From NCBI GenBank assembly GCA_020721025.1, contig DYNO01000111.1:1-11172 (forward strand): 11,172 bases of DNA. Direction: 5' to 3'. A program made the position numbers and the translations under genes. The notes under the pieces were generated by a model. It was not told the origin of the DNA, made no database searches, and was given only the letters and a program-made list of their open reading frames with translations. This DNA is from Thiomargarita sp. (lineage in GTDB: Bacteria > Pseudomonadota > Gammaproteobacteria > Beggiatoales > Beggiatoaceae). Below, piece after piece: positions 1 to 6,382 of the stretch (positions within the stretch are counted from its first letter, which is position 1; each line of letters begins with the position of its first letter).

Positions 1-97
1 GGATGTCTTGATCTAAATAAATTGGGATTTGTATTTCTTCAATGGGAATATAGAATTTACCCTGTTCAGCGTGAGAAAAGTCATATTCATCTTTCAT
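1..97 (-). CDS. BrnA-like antitoxin, N-terminal part (runs off the window)
   Basis: The minus-strand frame starts with ATG at 97 and stays open to the window edge, giving 32 residues beginning MKDEYDFSHAEQGKFYIP and continuing with a strand rich in I, P and Y. This opening resembles the N-terminus of small BrnA/CopG-type antitoxins encoded directly after BrnT toxins (family knowledge recalled from memory). In such pairs the antitoxin binds and neutralises the BrnT ribonuclease-like toxin and represses the shared promoter through a C-terminal ribbon-helix-helix, which is outside the window here. The ATG overlaps the stop of the upstream brnT remnant (ATGA, 94-97), so translation is probably coupled to it. 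Because the toxin is broken, this gene may persist as an orphan antitoxin. The family call rests on a short stretch plus context. Confidence 0.6.
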   Translation of the reverse strand, partial: MKDEYDFSHAEQGKFYIPIEEIQIPIYLDQDI

Positions 98-297
98 TTT
101 TGTATCCTTCGTAAGTAGGTCACCTTTTCTTGACTCGTTGCTTTTCTTGCAGAGATAATCAGCAAGAGTAGGGTGCATAAACGCAGTGTCATGCACCAAA
201 GTAGTTCACATTCACAACGGTGTATGACGCTTTGCTTATACACCCTACTCTTGCTAATGTTAATCTGGTTTTTACTTTCGTCCCACTCAAACTTCAT
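94..297 (-). pseudogene. brnT: brnT toxin remnant, core replaced by a palindromic repeat, frame kept
   Basis: The frame encodes 67 residues. The first 14 or so (MKFEWDESKNQINI) match the start of BrnT toxins, and the last 20 or so (IISARKATSQEKVTYLRRIQ) match the usual BrnT C-terminus, with its RIISARKAT-type motif. A complete BrnT is about 90 residues. Here the central 50 or so, which carry most of the RNase-like fold, are absent, and in their place lies a palindromic repeat (161-255) read as 32 unrelated codons. No stop or frameshift results, so the terminal TGA still overlaps the ATG of the antitoxin. The product is very unlikely to be toxic. The most economical reading is insertion plus deletion at the repeat. 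A weak AAGAG lies upstream of the ATG at 297. Both ends matching BrnT in a single frame makes coincidence unlikely. Confidence 0.72.
161..255. repeat. 95-bp palindromic element (double hairpin) inside brnT
   Basis: The left arm 161-197 and right arm 219-255 are inverted repeats of 37 bases with 6 mismatches; the outer 15 bases (AGCAAGAGTAGGGTG) are identical. Each arm contains its own perfect 7-bp hairpin: GGTGCAT/ATGCACC at 172-197 and GGTGTAT/ATACACC at 219-244. A 21-base centre (198-218) separates the arms. No coding capacity of its own is visible. This is the layout of a MITE or REP-type element moved by proteins encoded elsewhere. A partial copy of the right arm lies at 10432-10491 beside hicA. 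Confidence 0.75.
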
Positions 298-330
298 GCG
301 TGTTTACTCTTAATAGCTTTGTAGTCGTCA

Positions 331-390
331 TGGGCGTTGGAATGCAGTCCAGATGCGCCAGCGTCATCTCGTTACCAAGTTCAACTTGGT
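331..390. repeat. Probable degenerate interspersed repeat ending in a 17-bp dyad
   Basis: The stretch contains GTTGGAATGCAGTCCAGA followed by a TCTCGTTACCAAG segment, which recalls an interspersed repeat I remember from large gammaproteobacterial and cyanobacterial genomes; that is memory, not a search result. It ends in a perfect dyad, ACCAAGTT-c-AACTTGGT, at 374-390. It directly abuts the inverted-repeat element at 392-460. Together these repeats fill most of the spacer between the brnT remnant and the PKD gene. Confidence 0.4.
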
Positions 391-391
391 T

Positions 392-460
392 AGGAATTAC
401 GCAATTCAAAATGTAACGTGTCTGAATTCAGTCAGTTCGCATCCTAAGTGCGTAACTCCT
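392..460. repeat. 69-bp inverted-repeat element, AGGARTTACGCA ends
   Basis: The left end AGGAATTACGCAATT (392-406) and right end AAGTGCGTAACTCCT (446-460) are inverted repeats matching at 13 of 15 positions. The interior carries a perfect CTGAATTCAG palindrome (422-431). The same terminal sequence bounds the larger element at 10197-10314, so the two look like members of one non-autonomous family. The element lies 18 bases past the stop of the leftward-transcribed PKD gene, where its hairpin might also help end transcription. No target duplication is obvious. Confidence 0.6.
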
Positions 461-478
461 CAGTGTTGCAACAACAAA

Positions 479-3400
479 TCACTGTGCGGGATAATTACCA
501 ATTTTGAATTCAGGAAAGCGATGAATTTGCTGCATTTCATCCGTCACCGCGATCATGAATTGATAGGCTTGATCGCCAAACAAATTGCCCAACGTCCCCG
601 GATCAAAACTCCCTTGCGGATAATGATACGCCACACTGTACAATTTATCGCCGTTGGGCAAAATCTCGCTTAACTGCATGGGCATGGCGAACGTGCTCTT
701 ATTTTGCTGCAATACCACGTTGCTAATCGGATATAAACCCTCACGTACCACCGCCCGAACCGTAAATTGTGCATCATTTTTATCCACCAAGGCGGGATCA
801 TAACCTGCGCCCAACACTTGCGGCTGACTGCGCCGAATTCCCACTTCTCGCAATGGTTCAATATGCAAGGAATGTGGCACGGTGGGCAAGGATGGATTAT
901 CACTGATTTCTAAATTAGGGAAGGCGTGAAATTGTCCCGCTTGATCAACCGCTTGAATCCGAAACTGTCCATTTTGATCGCCAAACAAATTACCCAAGGT
1001 GATGACAGGAAAACTGCCCAACGGAAAAGTATAAACCGCTTCAAAACGTTGATCGCCATTCGGATAGGTCGCGACATGCTGCATGACCAAGGTAAAATCT
1101 TCATTGTTACGAGTCACTCGCACGGTTTGAATGGGCGTATTGCCGGGGCGCACAATGGCGAATAATTTCACATCCGTATCCAATAAATCCACCAACATCG
1201 GATCAAATCCAGCAAGCAACACTTGAGGACGTAGCCGAGCGGCTTGCGTGACAGGCACATTGGCACTGCTGCGATCAATGACCACCACCGGCAGACTAAA
1301 TGAAGCACTTTGTTGCGTGACGGTTGAAAACGTTTTTAATACAACCTGATACATACCTTCGCGGGTAAACGTATGCGCCGGGTGCGTATTGGTGGAAATC
1401 TCGCCGTCCCCAAATTGCCATAAATAGCGTAACGTATCGTTACCTAGGTCAGAACGCGATTCATTGGTAAAAAATACTCGCAATGGCTTCTCTCCAAACA
1501 ACGGCGTGGCACTGAAACGAGTCAATGGGGCAACCACTTGATGATTCACGGTAAATGTTTGACTGCCGGTTGCCGTTTTTCCCGCAGCATTGGTGGCAGT
1601 GACTTCGACCGTAAATTGTCCACTTCGTTTAAATACATGAGAAACAATCGCTTTATCGGTGGAAACGGAGGTTGTGTTGTCACCAAAATTCCACGTCAAA
1701 AAGTTTGGTTGAAAACTCTCTGGCAGACGGGCAACAAATAAATTTTCCAATGGATTTTGTAATGAAGTGATGGCTTCAACGGGAATTTTCACTGATGTGT
1801 CCGCAGTTGCTAAGGTTAAACTCAGGCTATAATTGCCTAACTTATTGTCTTCAAAAGTAGTGGCTTCCACGTATAAATCACCATCACGCACGGGAGTATA
1901 ACGCAAATGGGCATGTTGCCCACCGCCGCTGTTGTCATCAATTCGCAATAAACGATGGAATTCGTCATATAAATAAAGATAACTATCAACATCTTGCGAT
2001 TGCATGTCGATAACCAACTCCTGCCCCGCGGTCACGGAAGTCAGTCGATAACGATCCGCAAAAGAATTTGAGCGAGTTTGTGAATATTTGTCAGCACTGC
2101 TTAATTCCCCCGTCACTGTGTTTGAAACCGGCAACACCACGCCTTCTGCCGCGGCACGAATGGATAACGGTTGCGACTTATGCCCCCACGCGCCCTTGTC
2201 ATCTTGCACGGTTAAACTGATGCTATAATGTCCAGCTTGTTGATAAGTATGGCTTATCGTTGCCGTTTCTGACGCACAACTCACCGGACTGCCATCGCCA
2301 AATTGCCAACACCGTTGCTTGATTTGCCCATCGACATCGGTGCTAAAATCGGTCAATTGCACCAAGCTGGGCGCGGTGAAACTGTCGGTATCTATTTGAA
2401 ATGAATACACTTGAGGCGGTTCATTTGACGCGTTGGTAATTTCTAAGGTGTACATACCGCGTTCATTTTGATCGTGAGCAGTGGCTTCGAGATAATAATT
2501 TCCCTCTTGTGGTGCAGTAAACAACAATTGCGCGTTGGTGGTATCCACATTTTGATCATCATTACTCGCCAACAATTGACTCCCCGCGCTATCGGCAAAT
2601 AAATACAAATAGCTGTTAAAAAACGCAGACATCCGAATTGCCACCTGTTGCCCGGCGGTCAGGTGAATGGCGTACAAATCACTCGGCGTATTGGCGCGTT
2701 GATGCGATAAACTGTCTTGCTCCTCCAAAATACCGCTTCGAGTTTCGCCCGCATTCAAAAAAGGGGCTTGAGAAAAATCGCTGTTCGGTGTGGGAGTAGG
2801 CGGGGTAAAATTGGGAATTTCGCTGCGTCCGTCGCCAATGCCTTCGTAAAGTGCTGAAGGATTACTAAAAATATACATTGCCACCTGCGTCGCTGCGTCC
2901 ACATCGGTCGTTTGCGCCACGAAATAAACCAAACGTTTTGCTTGTCCGGCGGGAATGGTCAAATTGGGATAAATCCAACGTAACTGCCCGTTATCCAAGG
3001 TATAAGTCGCGGTCAAACTGCTGCCCACTTGCGAATGATAGTGCAACAACGTGGGTTGATTACCGCGACTGTCTTCGGTGATCAGAAATTGCTGTTGTTC
3101 CGCTTTCAAAACAGTATTTTTACCCGATCCCAATGTGCCAAAAATTTCGACATCCACCGTGATATCTTGCTCGGTCGGATTGCGAATAATCTCGAAAAAG
3201 CGCGCATAATTTTGCATTTTCGGCACATAAACCCGTCGTTTGATTTGCAAACCGCTGCGAGGTTCCGTGAAAAAAGTGGTGTTCACTTCCCGCCCTTGCG
3301 TTGATAAATTGCTGATATTGCCAACAAAATTTGCACCATTGACTCGCAATTGATACATGGTGGCGTAGGCGTTGAGTGAACCTTGAGTCAGCGCGCCATT

Positions 3401-3511
3401 GGCAGCAATATCATAGATAAAACTTTTATTATCAATGAGTTGTAATGCGTTGCCAAGCGTGGGAATGAGGAAGACAACAAAAGATAGACTGAACCAAACG
3501 GATAATTTCAT
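479..3511 (-). CDS. Secreted PPC/PKD-domain protein with duplicated C-terminal domain
   Basis: An extracytoplasmic beta-sandwich protein of 1010 residues; its ligand is unknown. I chose the ATG at 3511 because it opens directly into a signal peptide (MKLSVWFSLSFVVFLIPTLGNA, residues 1-22); a TTG at 3553 in the same frame would put 14 unlikely residues ahead of it. Neither start has a good Shine-Dalgarno. Domains, by motif: an unrecognised beta-rich region 23-235; a P/T linker; PPC (bacterial pre-peptidase C-terminal) about 245-360, with SDLYAIHLTAGQQV and SYLYLF; PKD about 366-452 (WQFGDGS); second PPC about 465-566 (DRYRLTSVTAGQ, SYLYLYD); PKD about 575-656 (WNFGDNT); PKD about 661-745 (WQFGDGE, HTFTREGMYQV). 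Then come two copies of an unrecognised domain at 758-870 and 893-1005. No peptidase domain, PEP-CTERM, LPXTG or C-terminal membrane anchor is seen, so secretion or surface binding is inferred. It is a single gene, divergent from the FimV-like gene. Confidence 0.85.
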   Translation of the reverse strand: MKLSVWFSLSFVVFLIPTLGNALQLIDNKSFIYDIAANGALTQGSLNAYATMYQLRVNGANFVGNISNLSTQGREVNTTFFTEPRSGLQIKRRVYVPKMQNYARFFEIIRNPTEQDITVDVEIFGTLGSGKNTVLKAEQQQFLITEDSRGNQPTLLHYHSQVGSSLTATYTLDNGQLRWIYPNLTIPAGQAKRLVYFVAQTTDVDAATQVAMYIFSNPSALYEGIGDGRSEIPNFTPPTPTPNSDFSQAPFLNAGETRSGILEEQDSLSHQRANTPSDLYAIHLTAGQQVAIRMSAFFNSYLYLFADSAGSQLLASNDDQNVDTTNAQLLFTAPQEGNYYLEATAHDQNERGMYTLEITNASNEPPQVYSFQIDTDSFTAPSLVQLTDFSTDVDGQIKQRCWQFGDGSPVSCASETATISHTYQQAGHYSISLTVQDDKGAWGHKSQPLSIRAAAEGVVLPVSNTVTGELSSADKYSQTRSNSFADRYRLTSVTAGQELVIDMQSQDVDSYLYLYDEFHRLLRIDDNSGGGQHAHLRYTPVRDGDLYVEATTFEDNKLGNYSLSLTLATADTSVKIPVEAITSLQNPLENLFVARLPESFQPNFLTWNFGDNTTSVSTDKAIVSHVFKRSGQFTVEVTATNAAGKTATGSQTFTVNHQVVAPLTRFSATPLFGEKPLRVFFTNESRSDLGNDTLRYLWQFGDGEISTNTHPAHTFTREGMYQVVLKTFSTVTQQSASFSLPVVVIDRSSANVPVTQAARLRPQVLLAGFDPMLVDLLDTDVKLFAIVRPGNTPIQTVRVTRNNEDFTLVMQHVATYPNGDQRFEAVYTFPLGSFPVITLGNLFGDQNGQFRIQAVDQAGQFHAFPNLEISDNPSLPTVPHSLHIEPLREVGIRRSQPQVLGAGYDPALVDKNDAQFTVRAVVREGLYPISNVVLQQNKSTFAMPMQLSEILPNGDKLYSVAYHYPQGSFDPGTLGNLFGDQAYQFMIAVTDEMQQIHRFPEFKIGNYPAQ
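482..835 (-). repeat. C-terminal tandem domain, copy 2 (within the PKD protein)
   Basis: This segment encodes the last 118 residues. Landmarks are QPQVLGAGYDPALVD, VREGLYPI, PNGD, PQGSFDPGTLGNLFGDQ and HRFPEFKI, followed by a short GNYPAQ tail. The even spacing of conserved residues with copy 1 over about 110 residues points to a folded unit rather than low-complexity sequence. The final position, after the PKD domains, is where surface proteins often carry a sorting or binding module, but that role is inference. Confidence 0.8.
902..1240 (-). repeat. C-terminal tandem domain, copy 1 (within the PKD protein)
   Basis: This segment encodes residues 758-870. Landmarks shared with copy 2 (482-835) are RPQVLLAGFDPMLVD, a VRPGNTPI turn, PNGD, the PLGSFPVITLGNLFGDQ core and a closing HAFPNLEI. 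Both copies keep LxAGxDPxLVD, PNGD, GSF, TLGNLFGDQ and FP at matching spacing. The TLGNLFGDQ coding DNA at 976-1000 matches 571-595 at 23 of 25 bases, which suggests a fairly recent internal duplication or strong constraint. I cannot name the domain. Confidence 0.8.
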
Positions 3512-3569
3512 GCAGATTGTCCAATTGTAGCTAAAATTTTTTTGATTTTTCAATGGCTGAGTTGAATCT

Positions 3570-3656
3570 TCAAGCGTTCAGACAATTTTTTATAATCATT
3601 TGCGAAATCAACCAGTTGAAATCTCAATGAAATTTAAAAACTGTCCGAACGATTGA
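3570..3656. repeat. 87-bp inverted-repeat element, CGTTCRGACARTTTTT ends
   Basis: The left end 3570-3590 and right end 3636-3656 are inverted repeats over 21 bases with 3 mismatches (core CGTTCAGACAATTTTT against CGTTCGGACAGTTTTT). One-ended relatives occur right after the protease stop codon (6895-6912, GTTCGGACAGTTTTAAAC) and after the ppdK terminator (10108-10132). It has no coding capacity. It looks like a non-autonomous mobile or REP-type repeat rather than a terminator, because it lies between divergent genes and so ends neither transcript. Confidence 0.6.
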
Positions 3657-3913
3657 TCTTACATCTTGATTTCAATCAGAGAATTGTCTGTTGGAATTAA
3701 GAGGCTGACTTTGACAATTTTATCTATAGCATCAGTAGAATAACGCATTGGGAAGCGCAATTCAATATGTGGCAAAGAAATGATCTTGTTGTGTCATAAT
3801 TCAAACCTGTCAAATTTTTGATCGACATTGTAACATTGAAACTGATTGAATATATTAGAAATTAAATTTGAATTGCGTCACCCCATCATCAATCGTTTTG
3901 CGTAAATTCTAAG

Positions 3914-3922
3914 TGTTATACT
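3914..3922 (+). promoter_or_regulatory. Extended -10 promoter for the FimV-like operon
   Basis: TGTTATACT contains the TGn extension plus a TATACT -10 hexamer and ends 30 bases before the ATG at 3953. The -35 region is poor (GTTTTG/TTGCGT-like bases near 3895-3904), which fits a promoter relying on the extended -10. The same nine bases recur at 6969-6977. No second promoter is evident before the two downstream genes, so it probably serves all three. Confidence 0.5.
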
Positions 3923-3952
3923 ATTTAGCAAATCAATCAACTGAAACGAATT

Positions 3953-5203
3953 ATGTTGACGCAACGCCTGTTTTTTCTTTTACAATTTTTCCTCATGACC
4001 GCAGTTGCCGCGGAAACCTACGGTCCCATCAAATCTGGTGAAATGTTATGGGTTATCGCAAGCAAGGTGCATCAAGCCACTGAAATGACTCGCTATCAAT
4101 CGGTGATCGCGCTGTTACATGCCAATCCAGATGCGTTTAACGTTCCCTGTAATTTGAACTCGTTGAAAGTAGGCGCGATTTTGACGATTCCCGTAGCGAG
4201 TGAAATTTCCCTCTCCGCCGCCGAAGCCTTCAAAGAATTTCAGCGTCAACAAGCCGAATGGAAAGCACATCGCCAAGGGCAAACCATTCAATGCGCCACT
4301 GCCCCGAAGCCTCCCGTAACAACAGGAATAACAACAACTTTACCGCCACCGGTCACCAAGACTCAAACCACGCTGTCAACCGTTCAGCCCGTATCAGATG
4401 TATTAAGAGACAAACCGCCAATTTCCGAAAAATCTACCCAAATTTTAGAATTGAATCAATGGCTTGATTATCAGAAATTACCAACTTTACTTGCAAATCA
4501 ACCGTTGGGCTTAGTCATTGGCGGAATGATCATCATGGCGGTAGGGATGTTGCTCGCCATATTTTTCGGATGGTTGCTACATCGCACAGTTGCACGAAAA
4601 TCTGAACTCTCCTACCCATTAGTCAATGTTTCTGAACACTTTTTTACTGAAACGCATTCTCCCCTCGTTGCCGCCACCAATGCCGCAATGGAAGAACGCT
4701 TATCAACCATTCGGCTTTGTTTGGCACAAGGGGATTTACAAAAAGTGCCGCATTTGTTACAAGAAGTTGAAATCAAAGGCACGGCAATTCAACAATTTGA
4801 AGCGCGTCAATTGGCAGAAATTTACAAAAAAATCACCAATCTTCAAGAAGAGTTCCAAAAGACCCAAAAGTTACTACTTTCGCAACTTACCGTGACGAAC
4901 CCGCCGGCGACGGAATCTGATACAGTCGAAAAAAATGATCCCAAACAAGGTGAATACTTGCCACAACGCTATTTGCCTGAAAATAAAGAAAAAGTATTTG
5001 AACTGGTGGACACAGTGATGCAGGTGCTCGACCAAGAATTACAAGCTCAAGGTCAATTATTTGAAGCCTATCAGCAACGTCATCAGCAACCTATTTTTGA
5101 AACGGATGAATACCAAGTTGTTAAAAAGACAGAAGAATTAGACGAATTGGATAAAAAAGATGAGACCCTCTCACGCCAAGCAAAATCCACCCGTTATCTA
5201 TAG
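3953..5203 (+). CDS. Short FimV/HubP-like LysM protein with one membrane segment
   Basis: This 416-residue inner-membrane protein resembles a reduced FimV, a peptidoglycan-binding factor that organises cell-pole and type IV pilus functions in gammaproteobacteria (family knowledge). Residues 1-20 form a signal sequence (MLTQRLFFLLQFFLMTAVAA). Residues 22-82 match the FimV periplasmic LysM region: YGPIKSGEMLWVIASKV, then ANPDAF, then NSLKVGAILTIP. A T/P-rich linker follows (115-160), then a membrane helix at about 184-209 (GLVIGGMIIMAVGMLLAIFF). The cytoplasmic part has a helical stretch at 246-292 (IRLCLAQGDLQKVPHLLQEV) resembling the degenerate TPR-like FimV C-terminal module, then coiled-coil-like and acidic segments. 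Classical FimV proteins are roughly twice this length. The start has only a weak GAAACGAA ribosome site, but the signal peptide fixes it. It is first in an apparent operon, 12 bases before the aminotransferase gene. Confidence 0.75.
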   Translation: MLTQRLFFLLQFFLMTAVAAETYGPIKSGEMLWVIASKVHQATEMTRYQSVIALLHANPDAFNVPCNLNSLKVGAILTIPVASEISLSAAEAFKEFQRQQAEWKAHRQGQTIQCATAPKPPVTTGITTTLPPPVTKTQTTLSTVQPVSDVLRDKPPISEKSTQILELNQWLDYQKLPTLLANQPLGLVIGGMIIMAVGMLLAIFFGWLLHRTVARKSELSYPLVNVSEHFFTETHSPLVAATNAAMEERLSTIRLCLAQGDLQKVPHLLQEVEIKGTAIQQFEARQLAEIYKKITNLQEEFQKTQKLLLSQLTVTNPPATESDTVEKNDPKQGEYLPQRYLPENKEKVFELVDTVMQVLDQELQAQGQLFEAYQQRHQQPIFETDEYQVVKKTEELDELDKKDETLSRQAKSTRYL

Positions 5204-5215
5204 AAAAATATACCG

Positions 5216-6382
5216 ATGAAACCCATTCCTTACGGACATCAAGATATAAATCAAGCAGATATTGACGCAGTGATTGAAGTTTTGCGCTCGGATTGGCTGA
5301 CTCAGGGGCCCACGATCAGCTGTTTTGAACGCAAAGTTGCAGAATATTGTGGGGCAAAATACGCCGTTGCAGTCAGCAGTGCCACCGCGGGATTGCATTT
5401 AGCGTGTCTTGCCGCGGGGTTAGGTGAGCACGATAGCTTGTGGACTTCTCCCAATACTTTCGTGGCTTCTGCCAATTGTGGGCGCTATTGTGGGGCGCAG
5501 GTGGATTTTGTGGATATCGATCCGCTGAGTTATAATTTGAGTGTCACCGAGCTAGAAAACAAATTAATTCAAGCCAGTACACAACAAAAGTTGCCCAAAG
5601 TGGTCATTCCGGTGCATTTTGCTGGTCAAAGTTGCGATATGGCAAAAATCGCGCAACTGGCACAGCATTATCAATTCACCGTCATTGAAGATGCGTCGCA
5701 CGCGCTCGGTGGCAGCTATCGCGAACAAAAAATTGGAAATTGTGCATTTTCGGACATGGTGGTGCTGAGTTTTCATCCGGTGAAAATTATCACAACGGGC
5801 GAAGGTGGAATGATTTTGACTAACCGATTGGATTTATATGAAAAATTGTTACAATTGCGTTCCCATGGCATTACTCGAGAACCGCAACAAATGCGTGAAG
5901 CCAGTCATGGTGCGTGGTATTATCAACAGATTGATTTAGGTTACAATTATCGAATGACCGATATTCAAGCGGCTTTAGGAATCAGTCAATTGACCCGGTT
6001 AGATCAGTTTGTGGCGCGCCGTCATCAATTGGTCGCTCGTTATCATCAGGCATTGGCGCATTTGCCACTGATTTTACCTTATGAAGACACTGAGGCGTAT
6101 TCTGCGTATCATCTTTATGTTATCCAGTTGAAACTCAATGAGATCAGTCAAACCAGAAAGCAAATTTTTGATAAATTGCGTGCTGCCAATATTTTAGTCA
6201 ATGTGCACTACATCCCGGTACATACTCAGCCTTATTATCAACAGCTTGGCTTTAAAATGGGCGATTTTCCGCAATCTGAAAAATATTATGGTGCCGCAAT
6301 CAGTTTACCCTTGTTTCCGAGCCTGACCGAAGTTGAACAAGATACTGTCATTCACGCAGTACAACAGGCAATTATTGCATGA
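5216..6382 (+). CDS. pseC: DegT/DnrJ/EryC1/StrS sugar aminotransferase, PseC-like
   Basis: A PLP-dependent enzyme of 388 residues, the full length for the family. PseC converts UDP-2-acetamido-2,6-dideoxy-beta-L-arabino-hex-4-ulose to the 4-amino-altrosamine derivative, using glutamate, in pseudaminic acid synthesis. Visible features: DWLTQGPTISCFE near the N-terminus, the phosphate-binding SSATAGLHLA at about 61-70, EDASHALGGSY with the PLP-contacting Asp159, and SFHPVKIITTGEGGM with the Schiff-base Lys190. Then come RSHGI, LGYNYRMTDIQAALG and the C-terminal VNVHYIPVHTQPYYQQLGF, a combination I associate with PseC rather than other StrS-type enzymes. None of pseB, pseH, pseG, pseI or pseF is in the window, so the exact substrate is inferred; a related nucleotide-sugar aminotransferase is the alternative. 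The gene lies 12 bases after the FimV-like gene without an obvious ribosome site, and its TGA overlaps the next ATG, so translation of the three is probably coupled. Confidence 0.82.
   Translation: MKPIPYGHQDINQADIDAVIEVLRSDWLTQGPTISCFERKVAEYCGAKYAVAVSSATAGLHLACLAAGLGEHDSLWTSPNTFVASANCGRYCGAQVDFVDIDPLSYNLSVTELENKLIQASTQQKLPKVVIPVHFAGQSCDMAKIAQLAQHYQFTVIEDASHALGGSYREQKIGNCAFSDMVVLSFHPVKIITTGEGGMILTNRLDLYEKLLQLRSHGITREPQQMREASHGAWYYQQIDLGYNYRMTDIQAALGISQLTRLDQFVARRHQLVARYHQALAHLPLILPYEDTEAYSAYHLYVIQLKLNEISQTRKQIFDKLRAANILVNVHYIPVHTQPYYQQLGFKMGDFPQSEKYYGAAISLPLFPSLTEVEQDTVIHAVQQAIIA

Larger units (their letters stand above)
3512..3952. other. Divergent spacer between the PKD gene and the FimV-like gene
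   Basis: These 441 AT-rich bases separate two divergently transcribed genes. They hold the inverted-repeat element at 3570-3656 and an extended -10 promoter at 3914-3922 facing right. Toward the PKD gene, TATAAA (inside the repeat, about 3589-3594) and TACAAT (near 3525) read as loose -10 candidates without convincing -35 partners. I see no small gene with a ribosome binding site, no RNA gene and no riboswitch-like conserved core in the rest. Confidence 0.6.

Noticed and set aside
161..460. Repeat units near the left end as a possible CRISPR array
   Set aside because: The units are inverted rather than direct, differ from each other, and there are no regular unique spacers or cas genes.
353..673. 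106-codon plus-strand frame crossing the left repeats and the PKD gene end
   Set aside because: It starts in repeat DNA and continues antisense to the duplicated C-terminal domain, with no ribosome site and no family resemblance.
3512..3553. Upstream TTG start at 3553 for the PKD protein
   Set aside because: It would place 14 residues including several charged or polar ones ahead of a textbook signal peptide; ATG 3511 is the better start.
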